DNA of 64,000 nt from JAIOZK01 sp964468645 (GCA_964468645.1 CAYXUU010000020.1:1-64000), one strand, 5' to 3'; counted from the stretch's first letter, positions 8,904-18,380 are shown. Numbers and translations: made by a program. The notes: a model not told the origin generated them from the sequence alone.

Positions 8904-10208
8904 TCAATCATGCTTGTAAAGCAGGTTATAATATTGTATCCAGGCACTTAAAGCATGCTGCACATAATCAATCCTGATCTCCGGGTTCCTCTTATCACCT
9001 CCTCTGAAAACGCCACTGTTTATTTCAGTAGCAGGAACATAAGCACGTGTCATGCCCCCGGTATGAGGGCCCTTTTTTACCTGGGCATCTATGGTAAACT
9101 CCATACCATTATTAATGCTGTTGATAATAAATTTAATGGCTGCTGTATCGGTTAATGGTATGAATACGATTGCACTTAACAAACCTTCCAGCCTTGTTGA
9201 TGTAGGTGTAGTTCTGCCATCAGGAGTAAAACAACCATAATAAAGTGATTCGGGAGCAATGTTAGCCTTCTCATTGATCATACTTCGACAAATGGTCATG
9301 GCATGGGTAATGATCTTGTTTTCAATGCCGGAGGAAGTTTTCTTCCTGATATTTTTCAAAAGGAGTTCACTGGCGATCAATGCCCAGTGATCCGCCTCAA
9401 CAATAGTCTTTCCCTTTCTTATCCTGTCCAGATATTCAATGGCATCAGTGGCAGCTTCGAGCCATTTCTTCTGTGGGTCCAGCTCATATAGCATTAACAA
9501 TCCAAGTGCAGCTTCACCGGGATAATATAATGAGGTCCATGAATCATCCCTCCCTTTCCTATGGGGATAATATTTCGAATAGAAGCTACCATCCTTCTTC
9601 TGCATATAAAGCAGGAACATTCCCAGTTTCTTAAGGGTATCAAGAGATACAATATTTGATCCGCTCTGTCGAAGGCTGCATAATGCAACCAGGCCAAGTC
9701 CTGTTCCCCCAAGTTTTAACTCAGGAGGATCCTTATCATGAACGATTTCGGGCAGGGTCCAGATACCCAAAACACCGGGAACACCACTTATCGGTTTAAC
9801 TGTATTCCTGATTAGAAACCGGGCAGCTTTCTCTGCGGTTTGTAAAGCAACGATATCACCCGTAAGATCATAATACATGGATAAGGCATAAATTGAGCCT
9901 GCATGCCGGAGGGTATTATACCGGGGTTTTACATTTACCGTTGAATCAAGGTTAATTCTGTATCTGAATTTTCCATTATCGAGTAAGATACTGCTTAAGT
10001 ATTGGCCTCCTCTGTTAATCGCTGAAATTAGCATTAGCGAATCGACTGTTCCGGCTCCTGTTACTTCAACATATTCCCTGATATTGTTTTTATGCGCCCT
10101 GCCTTTTCCGGGATTCCAGTTTATAATTGAATTAACAATGAATACAATGATTACGATGGCTACCGGAATAACAATAATAAATCCTATCTTTTTTGCTGCC
10201 TTTTCCAT
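8904..10208 (-). CDS. Membrane-anchored alpha/alpha-toroid protein
   Basis: 434 residues. Residues 8-27 form one transmembrane anchor (IGFIIVIPVAIVIIVFIVNS), so the bulk is probably periplasmic. The rest is helical, with the repeated look of an (alpha/alpha)6 toroid as in terpene cyclase-like or glycosidase/epimerase folds: RYNTLRHAGSIYALSMYYDL, GTGLGLVALCSL, YYPGEAALGLLMLYEL, STRLEGLLSAIVF and RIDYVQHALSAWIQYYNLL. Charged residues at helix ends (RH, GxxxHW, RxD) would line a central cavity. I cannot name the substrate. It is transcribed in the same direction as the poly-Asp LruC gene, but a terminator separates them. Confidence 0.6.
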   Translation of the reverse strand: MEKAAKKIGFIIVIPVAIVIIVFIVNSIINWNPGKGRAHKNNIREYVEVTGAGTVDSLMLISAINRGGQYLSSILLDNGKFRYRINLDSTVNVKPRYNTLRHAGSIYALSMYYDLTGDIVALQTAEKAARFLIRNTVKPISGVPGVLGIWTLPEIVHDKDPPELKLGGTGLGLVALCSLRQSGSNIVSLDTLKKLGMFLLYMQKKDGSFYSKYYPHRKGRDDSWTSLYYPGEAALGLLMLYELDPQKKWLEAATDAIEYLDRIRKGKTIVEADHWALIASELLLKNIRKKTSSGIENKIITHAMTICRSMINEKANIAPESLYYGCFTPDGRTTPTSTRLEGLLSAIVFIPLTDTAAIKFIINSINNGMEFTIDAQVKKGPHTGGMTRAYVPATEINSGVFRGGDKRNPEIRIDYVQHALSAWIQYYNLLYKHD

Positions 10209-10262
10209 GATCTTATTTTTTACTGATCAAATATCAGATAAAAATACCAAATATCAGGGCAT

Positions 10263-10288
10263 AAAAAAAGCCCGGCAATAATTGCCGG
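10263..10288 (-). terminator. Terminator after the poly-Asp LruC gene
   Basis: The inverted repeat CCGGCAAT / ATTGCCGG (10272-10288) is followed on the minus strand by seven T residues (AAAAAAA at 10263-10269 on the plus strand), 26 bases after the stop of the gene ending at 10314. Confidence 0.8.
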
Positions 10289-10313
10289 ACTTTTTATTGA
10301 AGTATCTTATTTA

Positions 10314-12500
10314 TTAGTAGATAAATGTATCGTTTCTGTATCCTGGATTGTCGAGGTACCAGTCTGCATAGGATGTTCCACCACTTTCAGCCCACTCGGC
10401 AAATTTTAGGTATGCCCAGAGAATCTCTTTCTTTTCAAGTGGATATTCAAATACATCAGGAATATTGATTGCCCACGGGAGATTTTTGTCAGTTACATAA
10501 TACCTTCCACTTACGGGATTGCTGTCATCTTCAAATGTACCAAAGTAACCCGGATCAACAAGATCAGTCGGTGCATAGTAAGGTAAATGTACCTCATGGC
10601 CTCTTGTCTGACTTACTACAATAAACGGGTTGAAGGCTCCAATATTAAGCTCACTGTAAGTTACAGGGCCACCTGGTCCCGGAACACCGTTTTCCATGAA
10701 AACAATCTCAATAATAACAGTATCGGGTGTAACATAAGGCGCTGTGTGTTCTGTGTTCACACCTATTCCATTACCTGGGTGTGGCATCAACCTGTAACTG
10801 TCATCCCATCCAATAATTGTTGCATCAGACTGTCCGCTTTCAGTACCGTTGGCAGAAAGAGTGAAGATGCTGCCTGAAGCGATATCATAACCACTTACAC
10901 TTATGATTGAAGTTGGAGAAACATCGGGGAAGGTAAATCCGAATCCGTTGTGGAAACTTGCACCAAACGCGTAGATGATAAAGGTTGCAGTAACTTTTTC
11001 AACCTGTTCCAGCTGATTCTTATCGATATCGAAGTTGTAATCAACAACCAGGTCATTGAAGTCATAATCACCTGTACCAGGCCATAAGTCTTCAAATGCC
11101 AGCGTGCCATCGAAATCATCATCGTCGTCATCGTCATCATCATCATCGTCGTCATCGTCATCATCATCATCGTCGTCATCGTCATCATCGTCGTCATCAT
11201 CGTCATCGTCATCGTCATCATCGTCATCATCGTCATCATCGTCGTCATCGTCGTCGTCATCGTCGTCATCATCATCGTCATCATCGTCGTCATCATCATC
11301 GTCATCATCGTCATCATCATCGTCGTCGTCATCATCGTCATCATCGTCATCATCGTCGTCATCATCGTCGTCATCGTCGTCATCATCGTCATCATCATCA
11401 TCATCATCATCATCGTCGTCATCATCGTCATCGTCATCATCGTCGTCGTCATCGTCATCATCGTCATCATCATCATCGTCGTCATCATCATCGTCGTCAT
11501 CATCATCGTCATCATCATCGTCGTCATCATCATCGTCGTCGTCATCGTCGTCATCGTCATCGTCATCGTCATCATCATCGTCATCATCATCGTCGTCGTC
11601 ATCGTCGTCATCGTCATCGTCATCGTCATCATCATCGTCATCATCGTCGTCGTCATCATCATCGTCGTCATCATCGTCATCATCGTCGTCACCACCTGGC
11701 CACAGACAGAATGCACCTCCATCATGACTTGTACCATCAACAACATAATAATTTCCAAAGGTCATACCTATATATATATCCTCTGAGCAACTTGTATGAA
11801 TTTCTGTTTTATTGTGGCTATTTTCATATAAGTAAATTTTGGATCCCATTTTATTGCTCTTTGAAGGATCGCCATAAAATTCAAAAATTCCATTTGGTTC
11901 AATATACTCATTGTGCCATGTCTGATTACCTTTTTTATTGGTTACTTTAATGAATTTACCATTACCACCCAGATATTTCAGTTTCAACCATGTAACCTGC
12001 CCATCGCAACATTCCGCAGGCATATCCTTGGAGTTTGAATTAAAATCAAAGTTCAGGTTATTTCCTGAAACATAAACTTCTGAAGTTGGAAACTCGGAAC
12101 CATCACCATATTGTACTAGAACCACCTCAACATATGAAGGTATGGTTACTTTTGTTTTTACAATATCTCCTTCGTTTTCCGGATATCCCTTAAAATAGGT
12201 CTCTTTTGAGTCTGCTGATTTGATCTTGATCCTTTCGTTATCAATTCTATTAGCAGGCAGGGTAATATCCACATCCAGCGTCTTTATCAATTTCCAGTCA
12301 AAATTGGCGGGTATATTAAGCTCTGCCATTGAATTAGCAATACCTGATGAACCGGTTTCGGTTTTTTCAACAGGGTCAAATTTGTTACAGCTAGCAACAA
12401 TCATTGCAACGGCAGTAGCAATTGCTACAATGCGCAAAGGCCACATTTGTTTAAAAACCTTTTTTGAATACTGCCTTCTGTATACTTTTTTAGCTTTCAT
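10314..12500 (-). CDS. LruC-domain lipoprotein with a 192-residue poly-aspartate tract
   Basis: 728 residues. A basic N-terminus and hydrophobic segment (22-37) end in a lipobox with the lipid Cys at C38. Residues about 55-155 match the small lipoprotein at 5060-5422. Residues about 158-268 (WLKLKYLGG..., IHTSCSEDIYIG, DGGAFC) resemble the DUF7467-type domain of surface proteins. Residues 271-462 are 192 consecutive aspartates. Residues 463-728 are a complete LruC/DUF4842 domain (GTLAFEDLWPGTGDYDFNDL to SYADWYLDNPGYRND). The tract would add a net charge of about -190, so strong calcium or other cation binding at the cell surface is likely, though this is inference. Tract length may vary, and an assembly error is possible because it is a DNA repeat. 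Confidence 0.85.
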   Translation of the reverse strand: MKAKKVYRRQYSKKVFKQMWPLRIVAIATAVAMIVASCNKFDPVEKTETGSSGIANSMAELNIPANFDWKLIKTLDVDITLPANRIDNERIKIKSADSKETYFKGYPENEGDIVKTKVTIPSYVEVVLVQYGDGSEFPTSEVYVSGNNLNFDFNSNSKDMPAECCDGQVTWLKLKYLGGNGKFIKVTNKKGNQTWHNEYIEPNGIFEFYGDPSKSNKMGSKIYLYENSHNKTEIHTSCSEDIYIGMTFGNYYVVDGTSHDGGAFCLWPGGDDDDDDDDDDDDDDDDDDDDDDDDDDDDDDDDDDDDDDDDDDDDDDDDDDDDDDDDDDDDDDDDDDDDDDDDDDDDDDDDDDDDDDDDDDDDDDDDDDDDDDDDDDDDDDDDDDDDDDDDDDDDDDDDDDDDDDDDDDDDDDDDDDDDDDDDDDDDDDDDDDDDDDDDDDDDDDDDDDDDDDDDDDDDDDDDFDGTLAFEDLWPGTGDYDFNDLVVDYNFDIDKNQLEQVEKVTATFIIYAFGASFHNGFGFTFPDVSPTSIISVSGYDIASGSIFTLSANGTESGQSDATIIGWDDSYRLMPHPGNGIGVNTEHTAPYVTPDTVIIEIVFMENGVPGPGGPVTYSELNIGAFNPFIVVSQTRGHEVHLPYYAPTDLVDPGYFGTFEDDSNPVSGRYYVTDKNLPWAINIPDVFEYPLEKKEILWAYLKFAEWAESGGTSYADWYLDNPGYRNDTFIY
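11115..11690 (-). repeat. (GAY)192 trinucleotide repeat encoding poly-Asp
   Basis: 576 bases of uninterrupted GAT/GAC codons read on the minus strand. GAT and GAC are intermixed, so it is not a simple (GAT)n. Larger duplications are visible: 11521-11588 reappears at 11578-11645 with a 57-base offset, pointing to growth by unequal exchange or slippage. The plus strand is open as poly-Ser, which is a shadow. Confidence 0.95.
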
Positions 12501-12842
12501 GACATTGAGTTTTAATTTATTTCTTTTTCATTGGAATATGAAAAGCAATAAATGATCCAAAGCAAACAACAAAACGCAATGCCCTGTTTTACAATATATT
12601 AAATAATTAATCCTGTTGATAATATGTCCACATATGGCACTTATGTTGCCAATTTGGGACATGGGTGTGTAATCCCTCTTAAATATCCTGTTTGAGAAAT
12701 ATGTTCAATCCGGCACACAGTCTGATTTTGAATACTGTTAATTACATAATAAAAATCCAGTTTCCTGGATTGGAATCGAAAGCACAGAAACAGTAGGAAA
12801 TATTTTATTTAATGTTTTCAGTATAAATATTAAGAATAACAG
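12501..12842. other. Intergenic region, nothing coding seen
   Basis: 342 AT-rich bases lie between the start of the poly-Asp LruC gene and the end of the universal stress gene, both on the minus strand. They must hold the LruC promoter. I see no coding remnant or strong hairpin. Confidence 0.4.
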
Positions 12843-13694
12843 CTATATCCTGAAATGCATCTCTCCCAGGTATACCGGATTTATACAAATCACGGGAATA
12901 TTCTCCCTGTTAAGTATCAATTTCTCACTCCATGAACTATTATCAAAACTTGGTTCATCTATCTTACTGTCTGTCATCATTAAGATTGAATCGACCCTAT
13001 GTTCACCGGCAAATGCAATTAGTTGTGATTCGTAATCCTTTTTTGATTTTGATTCAACGATTTCAAATGGAATATTTTCTTTTTTCAGGGTTTCTTCAAT
13101 CTGATCAGTAATAATGTCGATCTTGGCAACATCGTCAGCAATACCCACAAGCTGTTTAAATAAAAGCAATTTATAGCCCAGGTTCTTGTTTAAAGAAATT
13201 GCAATATCCACCATCTGTCTGGGTTCAATATGAATATTTACAGGAAAAGCTATTGATTTATATTCAGGTAGGGGTGAATCGTGTTGAATTACCGTTACCG
13301 GAACTGGAGATTGCCTGACGAGCTTAAAAATATAACTTCCAAAGATGTGCTGAAGCCCTTTCTTCCCATGGGTACAAACAACCATAAAACGTACTTTCAA
13401 CTCATCAGCAACCTGTCCAATTACTTTATACAAATTACCTTCACGAGCGGTATAGCTTATATTGATACCGTTTGTTTCGTATTTTCCCCTGAACTCCTCC
13501 AGACGCCTGGTAATTTCTTCTACACCAAGGTGTTCTTTCTTCAATTGATCTCGGCTCTCTTTGGTTATTACGTGAATCAGGGTAATGTCCAGGTTGGCTT
13601 TTCTGGCACTTTCTACAGCATATTGTATAGCCTTTTCACTATTTTCTGTAAAATCTGTAGGCACAAGGATAATTTCTCTGGTATTATTGGTCAT
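12843..13694 (-). CDS. Universal stress protein, two tandem Usp domains
   Basis: 283 residues containing two UspA folds. Domain 1 (about 7-143) begins REIILVPTDFTENSEKAIQY and ends HGKKGLQHIFGSYIFKLVRQ then SPVPVTVIQ, a near-canonical nucleotide-binding G2XG9XGS signature. Domain 2 (about 147-280) begins KSIAFPVNIHIEPRQMVDIA and ends with NRENIPVICINP, with a degenerate loop. Such tandem Usp proteins are cytosolic and bind ATP or AMP during stress. It is read alone, away from the cyanophycinase gene. The ATG at 13694 gives the usual short lead into strand 1. Confidence 0.9.
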   Translation of the reverse strand: MTNNTREIILVPTDFTENSEKAIQYAVESARKANLDITLIHVITKESRDQLKKEHLGVEEITRRLEEFRGKYETNGINISYTAREGNLYKVIGQVADELKVRFMVVCTHGKKGLQHIFGSYIFKLVRQSPVPVTVIQHDSPLPEYKSIAFPVNIHIEPRQMVDIAISLNKNLGYKLLLFKQLVGIADDVAKIDIITDQIEETLKKENIPFEIVESKSKKDYESQLIAFAGEHRVDSILMMTDSKIDEPSFDNSSWSEKLILNRENIPVICINPVYLGEMHFRI

Positions 13695-13842
13695 TGCTTC
13701 TGAATTGAATTTATTGTTATTTCGAAATTAATTTAAAATGTGATTAAAGAACATCAAATATACTCAAAAAGAACAAAGATTTAATTTATTATATTACCGG
13801 AATATTTTACAACAAATAAATTTACAATTTAACTCCATATAT

Positions 13843-14748
13843 ATGATACGAATAATAATCGTTGTGCTTATCCTGTGCTCCTGTTTGTCAGGAAGTTATG
13901 GTCAAAACAACACAGTATTTACTGAAAAGGCAATAACAGCAGGGCCAGTGAATGGTCACCTTGTTATTGTTGGTGGCAACCTCACCGATAGTTCAATCTA
14001 TGCCCGTTTTATGGAACTGGCAGGTGGTCCAGATGCTTCTATTGTCATAATACCCACTGCGGGAAGCGATGAAAATCTTTATGAAAGGGGATGGTGGGAC
14101 GAAACCATAGAAACCTTCAGTGGCCATGGTTTTACCAATTTTACAATGTTACACACCCGTGATCCTGAAGAAGCCAATACAAATGCTTTTGTTGAACCAA
14201 TTACCAATGCTACGGGGTTATGGTTTACAGGAGGCCGGCAATGGCGACTGGCAGATTCCTACCTGTACACTTTATCACATCAGGAGATCCTGAATTTACT
14301 TGACCGTGGTGGCGTTGTTGGCGGGAGTTCCGCAGGGGCATCCATCATGGGATCTTACCTTGTACGGGGTGACACAAAAACCAATGTTGTGATGATGGGT
14401 GACCATGAGGAAGGATTGGGTTTAATGTCCAATTGTGCCATCGATCAGCACCTTCTGGCTCTGAACAGACAGTTTGATATTCTTGAGATATTGGATGCAC
14501 ACCCCGAACTTCTGGGTATTGGTCTGGATGAGAATACTGCAATTGTGGTACATGGTGATGAATTTGAAGTAATCGGCCAGAGTTTCGTTGCGGTTTACGA
14601 TGGAACCTTTTGCCAATTCATCCGTGATAAAATGGACTGGTCGATTGAGCGGCCCGAAATAACAGTCTTACCAGAGAAAAGCGAAAGGTTTTATTTGCTT
14701 GGATCCGGAAGGAGGTATTCCCTGAAAGAGAGGAAAGTAATTGAATAG
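13843..14748 (+). CDS. Secreted cyanophycinase-like serine peptidase (S51)
   Basis: 301 residues. A signal peptide (about 1-20, ending GSYGQ) is followed by the peptidase S51 alpha/beta fold: HLVIVGGNLTDSSIYARF, IVIIPTAGSDE, LWFTGGRQWRLADSYL, the nucleophile elbow VVGGSSAGASIMGSYLVRGD with the likely catalytic Ser near residue 162, and DQHLLALNRQFDIL. Cyanophycinases cut beta-Asp-Arg dipeptides from cyanophycin, and related secreted forms are exopeptidases of unknown substrate. The signal peptide argues for extracellular or periplasmic polymer use rather than the cell's own store. It is a single-gene unit with a strong terminator 4 bases after the stop. Confidence 0.88.
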   Translation: MIRIIIVVLILCSCLSGSYGQNNTVFTEKAITAGPVNGHLVIVGGNLTDSSIYARFMELAGGPDASIVIIPTAGSDENLYERGWWDETIETFSGHGFTNFTMLHTRDPEEANTNAFVEPITNATGLWFTGGRQWRLADSYLYTLSHQEILNLLDRGGVVGGSSAGASIMGSYLVRGDTKTNVVMMGDHEEGLGLMSNCAIDQHLLALNRQFDILEILDAHPELLGIGLDENTAIVVHGDEFEVIGQSFVAVYDGTFCQFIRDKMDWSIERPEITVLPEKSERFYLLGSGRRYSLKERKVIE

Positions 14749-14751
14749 TCA

Positions 14752-14788
14752 GGGTGTCCACCCCGTTCCGGGGTGGACACCCATTTTT
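14752..14788 (+). terminator. Strong terminator after the cyanophycinase gene
   Basis: A perfect 14-bp stem (14752-14765 pairing with 14769-14782; GGGTGTCCACCCCG and its complement) with a 3-base loop is followed by ATTTTTATTTTT. Confidence 0.85.
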
Positions 14789-14971
14789 ATTTTTGAATAT
14801 TATGTGGTTGAATATCATTATTCTTATTATCGTTATTCTAAGCTCTTTTATTTTACCATACATCGTATATCGTCATATCAGGTCAATTTCATTTAATCCC
14901 GAAAAACAAACCTTGAGTTTGAATCTTGAGATTTGTATTTTGGAACTTTGTGATGCGGGGTGGATACCCGG

Positions 14972-15544
14972 TTACCAACCCAGAACATCAACAACAAACC
15001 AATCCAGGACACCGGTACCCCATAGGATCATAGCTAAGCCACCAATAAATAATCCGACCATCATTAAAGCCGGAAGGTAACACACAAATGACCGAAAACC
15101 AGATATCCAGAAATAGATACCATACATCATTCCAATATACAAACTCATAAATCCGGCCATGATTAGCATTATGTTCAGGTCACCGCCAAAGAAAATAACA
15201 TAGAACATGTTCATAACGATGAGGTATACCCATACCAGCATCAGGGGGACCATCCAATATTTAAGGAATCCTTTCACCAGCCACGATATAGATACACCCT
15301 TATAAAACATCACCACAAATGATAATATCGGGACAAAATAGATCCACGTTCTGATATGTATTCTTAATGGAATATTGGTGCCAAGCCGGATTATGAAGAT
15401 ATAAAATGCAATTACAATCAATAATAACATGATGGCAACAAACCGGCTGGCAATCTTTTCAATATCATTTTGAGGTCTGACGATCTTCTTGCCAGCTCGA
15501 TTGAAACCATCAACCTGGCGGTAGATATAATCTGAGAGCTTCAA
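14972..15544 (-). CDS. Multi-pass membrane protein, unknown function
   Basis: 190 residues with a cytosolic-looking basic N-terminus (residues 1-30) and about five transmembrane segments at roughly 33-53, 65-83, 92-114, 120-145 and 153-186. I do not recognise a family; YIP1-like proteins have a similar layout, but no diagnostic motif is seen. No ATG is available, since a stop lies 8 codons upstream and the first internal Met is inside the first membrane segment. The start is therefore probably TTG at 15544 (TTG AAG CTC TCA). It converges on the cyanophycinase gene. Confidence 0.6.
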   Translation of the reverse strand: MKLSDYIYRQVDGFNRAGKKIVRPQNDIEKIASRFVAIMLLLIVIAFYIFIIRLGTNIPLRIHIRTWIYFVPILSFVVMFYKGVSISWLVKGFLKYWMVPLMLVWVYLIVMNMFYVIFFGGDLNIMLIMAGFMSLYIGMMYGIYFWISGFRSFVCYLPALMMVGLFIGGLAMILWGTGVLDWFVVDVLGW

Positions 15545-15810
15545 GGTTTTTTGTGTAAATATAGCTTATTATGCTTTTGTTTATTTGTTTGACTTTAAAG
15601 TTATCACCTATTCCGGAAATTAATTCAACTGATGCTTGACAAATAACCTGATTTTATGAATGTTTAATTTCAAACAATTTCAGGGAAAACTTTTGCATCT
15701 TGGCACTTTATATATTTATGACGCTTCTTTTGGATTGGTAATGTTGAATTTCCACACAGTGATATAACACCAAATTATTCCCAGATTTATTAACCTAAAA
15801 ATTAGAAATC

Positions 15811-16119
15811 ATGCGTAACCAGCAATCACTATTGATCATTACATCAGTTGCAATCATATTATTATTGATTTATTCGGACTGCAAAGTAAAAGAACTCGCT
15901 GAAAAACAACCAGACATTTCCATGGGTGGTCGAGGCGTTTCAATAACATTAGATCCAAAAAGTAATAAGACGGTTTTTTCAGTTAAGGTACCTTCAAAAG
16001 GAAATATTATTGTTCTAACAGACAAAGTTGTCAAAGTATCAACAGACAATGGGAAAAACTGGAGTTATTCTACAAAGGATCTTTCCGTAAGCAGGGAGGC
16101 TCATATGTATAACCAGTAA
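15811..16119 (+). CDS. Small hypothetical lipoprotein
   Basis: 102 residues. The hydrophobic N-terminus (7-21) ends in YSDC, a plausible lipobox with C24. The mature part (about 80 residues) is beta-rich, with GRGVSITLDPKSNKTVFSV and KVVKVSTDNGKNWSYSTK; the DNGKNWSY string resembles an Asp-box turn of BNR repeats, but one copy is not enough for a family call. It is preceded by a 265-bp non-coding stretch. No partner gene is evident. Confidence 0.5.
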   Translation: MRNQQSLLIITSVAIILLLIYSDCKVKELAEKQPDISMGGRGVSITLDPKSNKTVFSVKVPSKGNIIVLTDKVVKVSTDNGKNWSYSTKDLSVSREAHMYNQ

Positions 16120-16414
16120 AGAGAAAAGTTCTAATTGTAAGGTATAATTTTGGATCATAATTTGGTTCACCGATGGCAATTAAAATTGTAAAACCAAAAA
16201 CAACTGGTTTAAACAGGATTTTTCTGCGATCTAAGATGAGCGTAATCAGCATTCCAATTCTTTTAGCCCTCCAATGCATATCGTTCAATTATTATCCTTA
16301 TGTGATCTTATGTGGTTCTATTACCTTGCGTAACATTGCGCTCCCAGCTCCATTGCGGTGAAAATTAGTCGGGGTCAATGTACATTACTCAGAATCTATT
16401 ATCTTTGGATAAAC

Positions 16415-17896
16415 ATGCACAGGATTTCCAAATCAACATATCTCCGCGGTGTTCAGTGTAAGAAATCCCTGCACCTTAACAAATACCACTCTGAATATCG
16501 TGATCCTGTGCCCGAAAGCCGGCAGGCGGTTTTCGATAAGGGCCACATGATCGGCAAACTGGCACAGGAGTTATTTCCCGGCGGTATTGATGCTACACGT
16601 GGAAATCCTTTCAATATAAAAGCAGCCCTGTATTATACCAGTTATCTGATCGACAGTGGCCAAAAAATAGTATATGAAGCTGCATTTGAATTTGATGGGG
16701 TGCTTTGTTATCTTGATATCCTGGTCAATGAAAATGGAAAATGGAAAGCCTTCGAGGTGAAAGGATCAACAGGTTTAAAAAACTATTATATCAATGATGC
16801 TTCTGTACAATATTATATCATCAATAATTCCGGATTGGCCCTTGAAGATATTTCCATCATTTACCTCAACAATCAATATGTCAGAAAAGGGGAGATTGAT
16901 CTGTCACAACTGTTTATTATGGAATCGGTGCTTGAAAGGATCCGGGTTAAACAAGATGAAGTTGAAAGCAACATAGAACAATTCAGGTCTGTACTTGATC
17001 TTCCATTTCATCCCGATATAGATATTGGCCCTTATTGTTCCGATCCATATGATTGTGATTTTGCCGGTTATTGCTGGAAGCATATCCCGGAGAATTCCGT
17101 ATTTGATATCAATGGTTTACATGCCAGCAAGAAATTTGAGCTATATAACAAAGGCATCGTCAGGCAGAAAGATATTCCGGATGATTACCCGCTGAATGAA
17201 AACCAGTGGCTGCAGGTAAATTCATTATTAAAGCAGGAAACAATGATTAAGAAGGATATGATCAGATCTTTTCTTCACAGGCTCTCATATCCCCTTTACT
17301 TTCTTGATTTTGAATCCTTCCAGCCGGCTATCCCAATATATGATCATTCCAGGCCCTACCAGCAGATTGTATTTCAGTACTCATTGCATCTTCTTTCTGA
17401 TAAGAATGCAGAACTTCAGCATTTTGAATTTTTGGCAAAACCCAATACCGATCCGAGGATAGGATTTATTGAATCTTTGATTCGTGATTGTGGTAAAGAA
17501 GGATCTGTCCTGGTTTATAATAAAAGTTTTGAACGTGGCAGGTTAAACGAAATAGTAAGGGATTTCCCGGAAAACCAGAAAGGCATTGACAATATCCTCA
17601 GCCGTATTGTTGACCTGATGGAGCCCTTCCAGAAGAAATATTTTTACACACCGGCTATGCATGGTTCCTATTCTATCAAACAGGTATTGCCTGCCCTGGT
17701 TCCCGATCTTACATATAATGATCTTGAGATTAATGAAGGTGGAATGGCCAGCCTGGCTTTTGAACGGCTGCAAACTGAAACTGATCCGGTTACCATCGAT
17801 AAGATCAGGAATGATCTGTTGGCTTATTGTCGGGTGGATACGCTGGCAATGGTGAAATTGTTGAAGAAGTTGAAAGAAGTGATTAAAAGAAAATAG
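16415..17896 (+). CDS. DUF2779 nuclease: Cas4-like 4Fe-4S domain plus DEDD exonuclease
   Basis: 493 residues from the ATG at 16415 (MHRISKSTYLRGVQC); a longer frame to 16358 adds 19 unlikely residues. The N-half is PD-(D/E)XK/Cas4-like: Cys15, GHMIGKLAQELFPGG, the LDIL aspartate, FEVKGS with the ExK pair, and a second cysteine cluster YCSDPYDCDFAGYCW, giving four Cys for an iron-sulfur cluster. The C-half is a DEDD 3'-5' exonuclease: YFLDFESF (motif I, about 295), VLVYNKSFERGRL (motif II, about 366) and YCRVDTLAMV (motif III, about 470). This arrangement defines the DUF2779 family, predicted to act on nucleic acid, possibly in repair or defence. No cas gene is nearby. Confidence 0.85.
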   Translation: MHRISKSTYLRGVQCKKSLHLNKYHSEYRDPVPESRQAVFDKGHMIGKLAQELFPGGIDATRGNPFNIKAALYYTSYLIDSGQKIVYEAAFEFDGVLCYLDILVNENGKWKAFEVKGSTGLKNYYINDASVQYYIINNSGLALEDISIIYLNNQYVRKGEIDLSQLFIMESVLERIRVKQDEVESNIEQFRSVLDLPFHPDIDIGPYCSDPYDCDFAGYCWKHIPENSVFDINGLHASKKFELYNKGIVRQKDIPDDYPLNENQWLQVNSLLKQETMIKKDMIRSFLHRLSYPLYFLDFESFQPAIPIYDHSRPYQQIVFQYSLHLLSDKNAELQHFEFLAKPNTDPRIGFIESLIRDCGKEGSVLVYNKSFERGRLNEIVRDFPENQKGIDNILSRIVDLMEPFQKKYFYTPAMHGSYSIKQVLPALVPDLTYNDLEINEGGMASLAFERLQTETDPVTIDKIRNDLLAYCRVDTLAMVKLLKKLKEVIKRK

Positions 17897-18380
17897 ATGC
17901 TGGAAGTTGGATGTTAGACATTGGGGAATTGTTGATTGTACCGGTCCAGGGACGAATTCCCTCCCGATTGCTGATAATGTCGGGATATTTCCCATCTGGT
18001 ATTCATTTGTTCCTAAATTCCTTCCTATTGTAATCAGGAGGGAACATGGCACTTCTGCAGATTGGATATTGGATATTCAGTGTTGGTTATTGAATATTTT
18101 TTTTGAAAAATCCATTGGGGTGAACCCACCAGTGATAAGCGTAATATAAATCGGTTATGTGTTTTCTTTGAATAAACAACTGGTTTCTTCCCGAAGCTAA
18201 AAAATTTTATTCATACCTTATAATCATATATTAAGTATATTTGTGAATAATGTAGGGTTGGCTTTCCGGAATTATTAGAAATACAATGTAGCGTTTTGGT
18301 TAAATCAGATAACTCAGATGATATATAGCACAATGAAATCAATAATCCAAAAATAAAATCCTAAACCAAAAACCAATACA
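17897..18380. other. Intergenic region (484 bp), degenerate low-complexity sequence
   Basis: The region contains GGATATTGGATATT-type runs and a small inverted pair TCCCGA / TCGGGA at about 17959-17983. TATATTTG at 18236-18243 resembles a -7 element for the FISUMP gene. No coding remnant was recognised. Confidence 0.35.

Noticed and set aside
11104..11950. Plus-strand poly-Ser and His/Arg-rich open frames over the Asp tract
   Set aside because: They are the antisense readings of the (GAY)n repeat, with no signal, start context or domain.
16070..16288. 72-codon hydrophobic minus-strand frame
   Set aside because: Overlaps the end of a plus-strand lipoprotein gene, has no ribosome site and no family; may be chance in AT-rich DNA.
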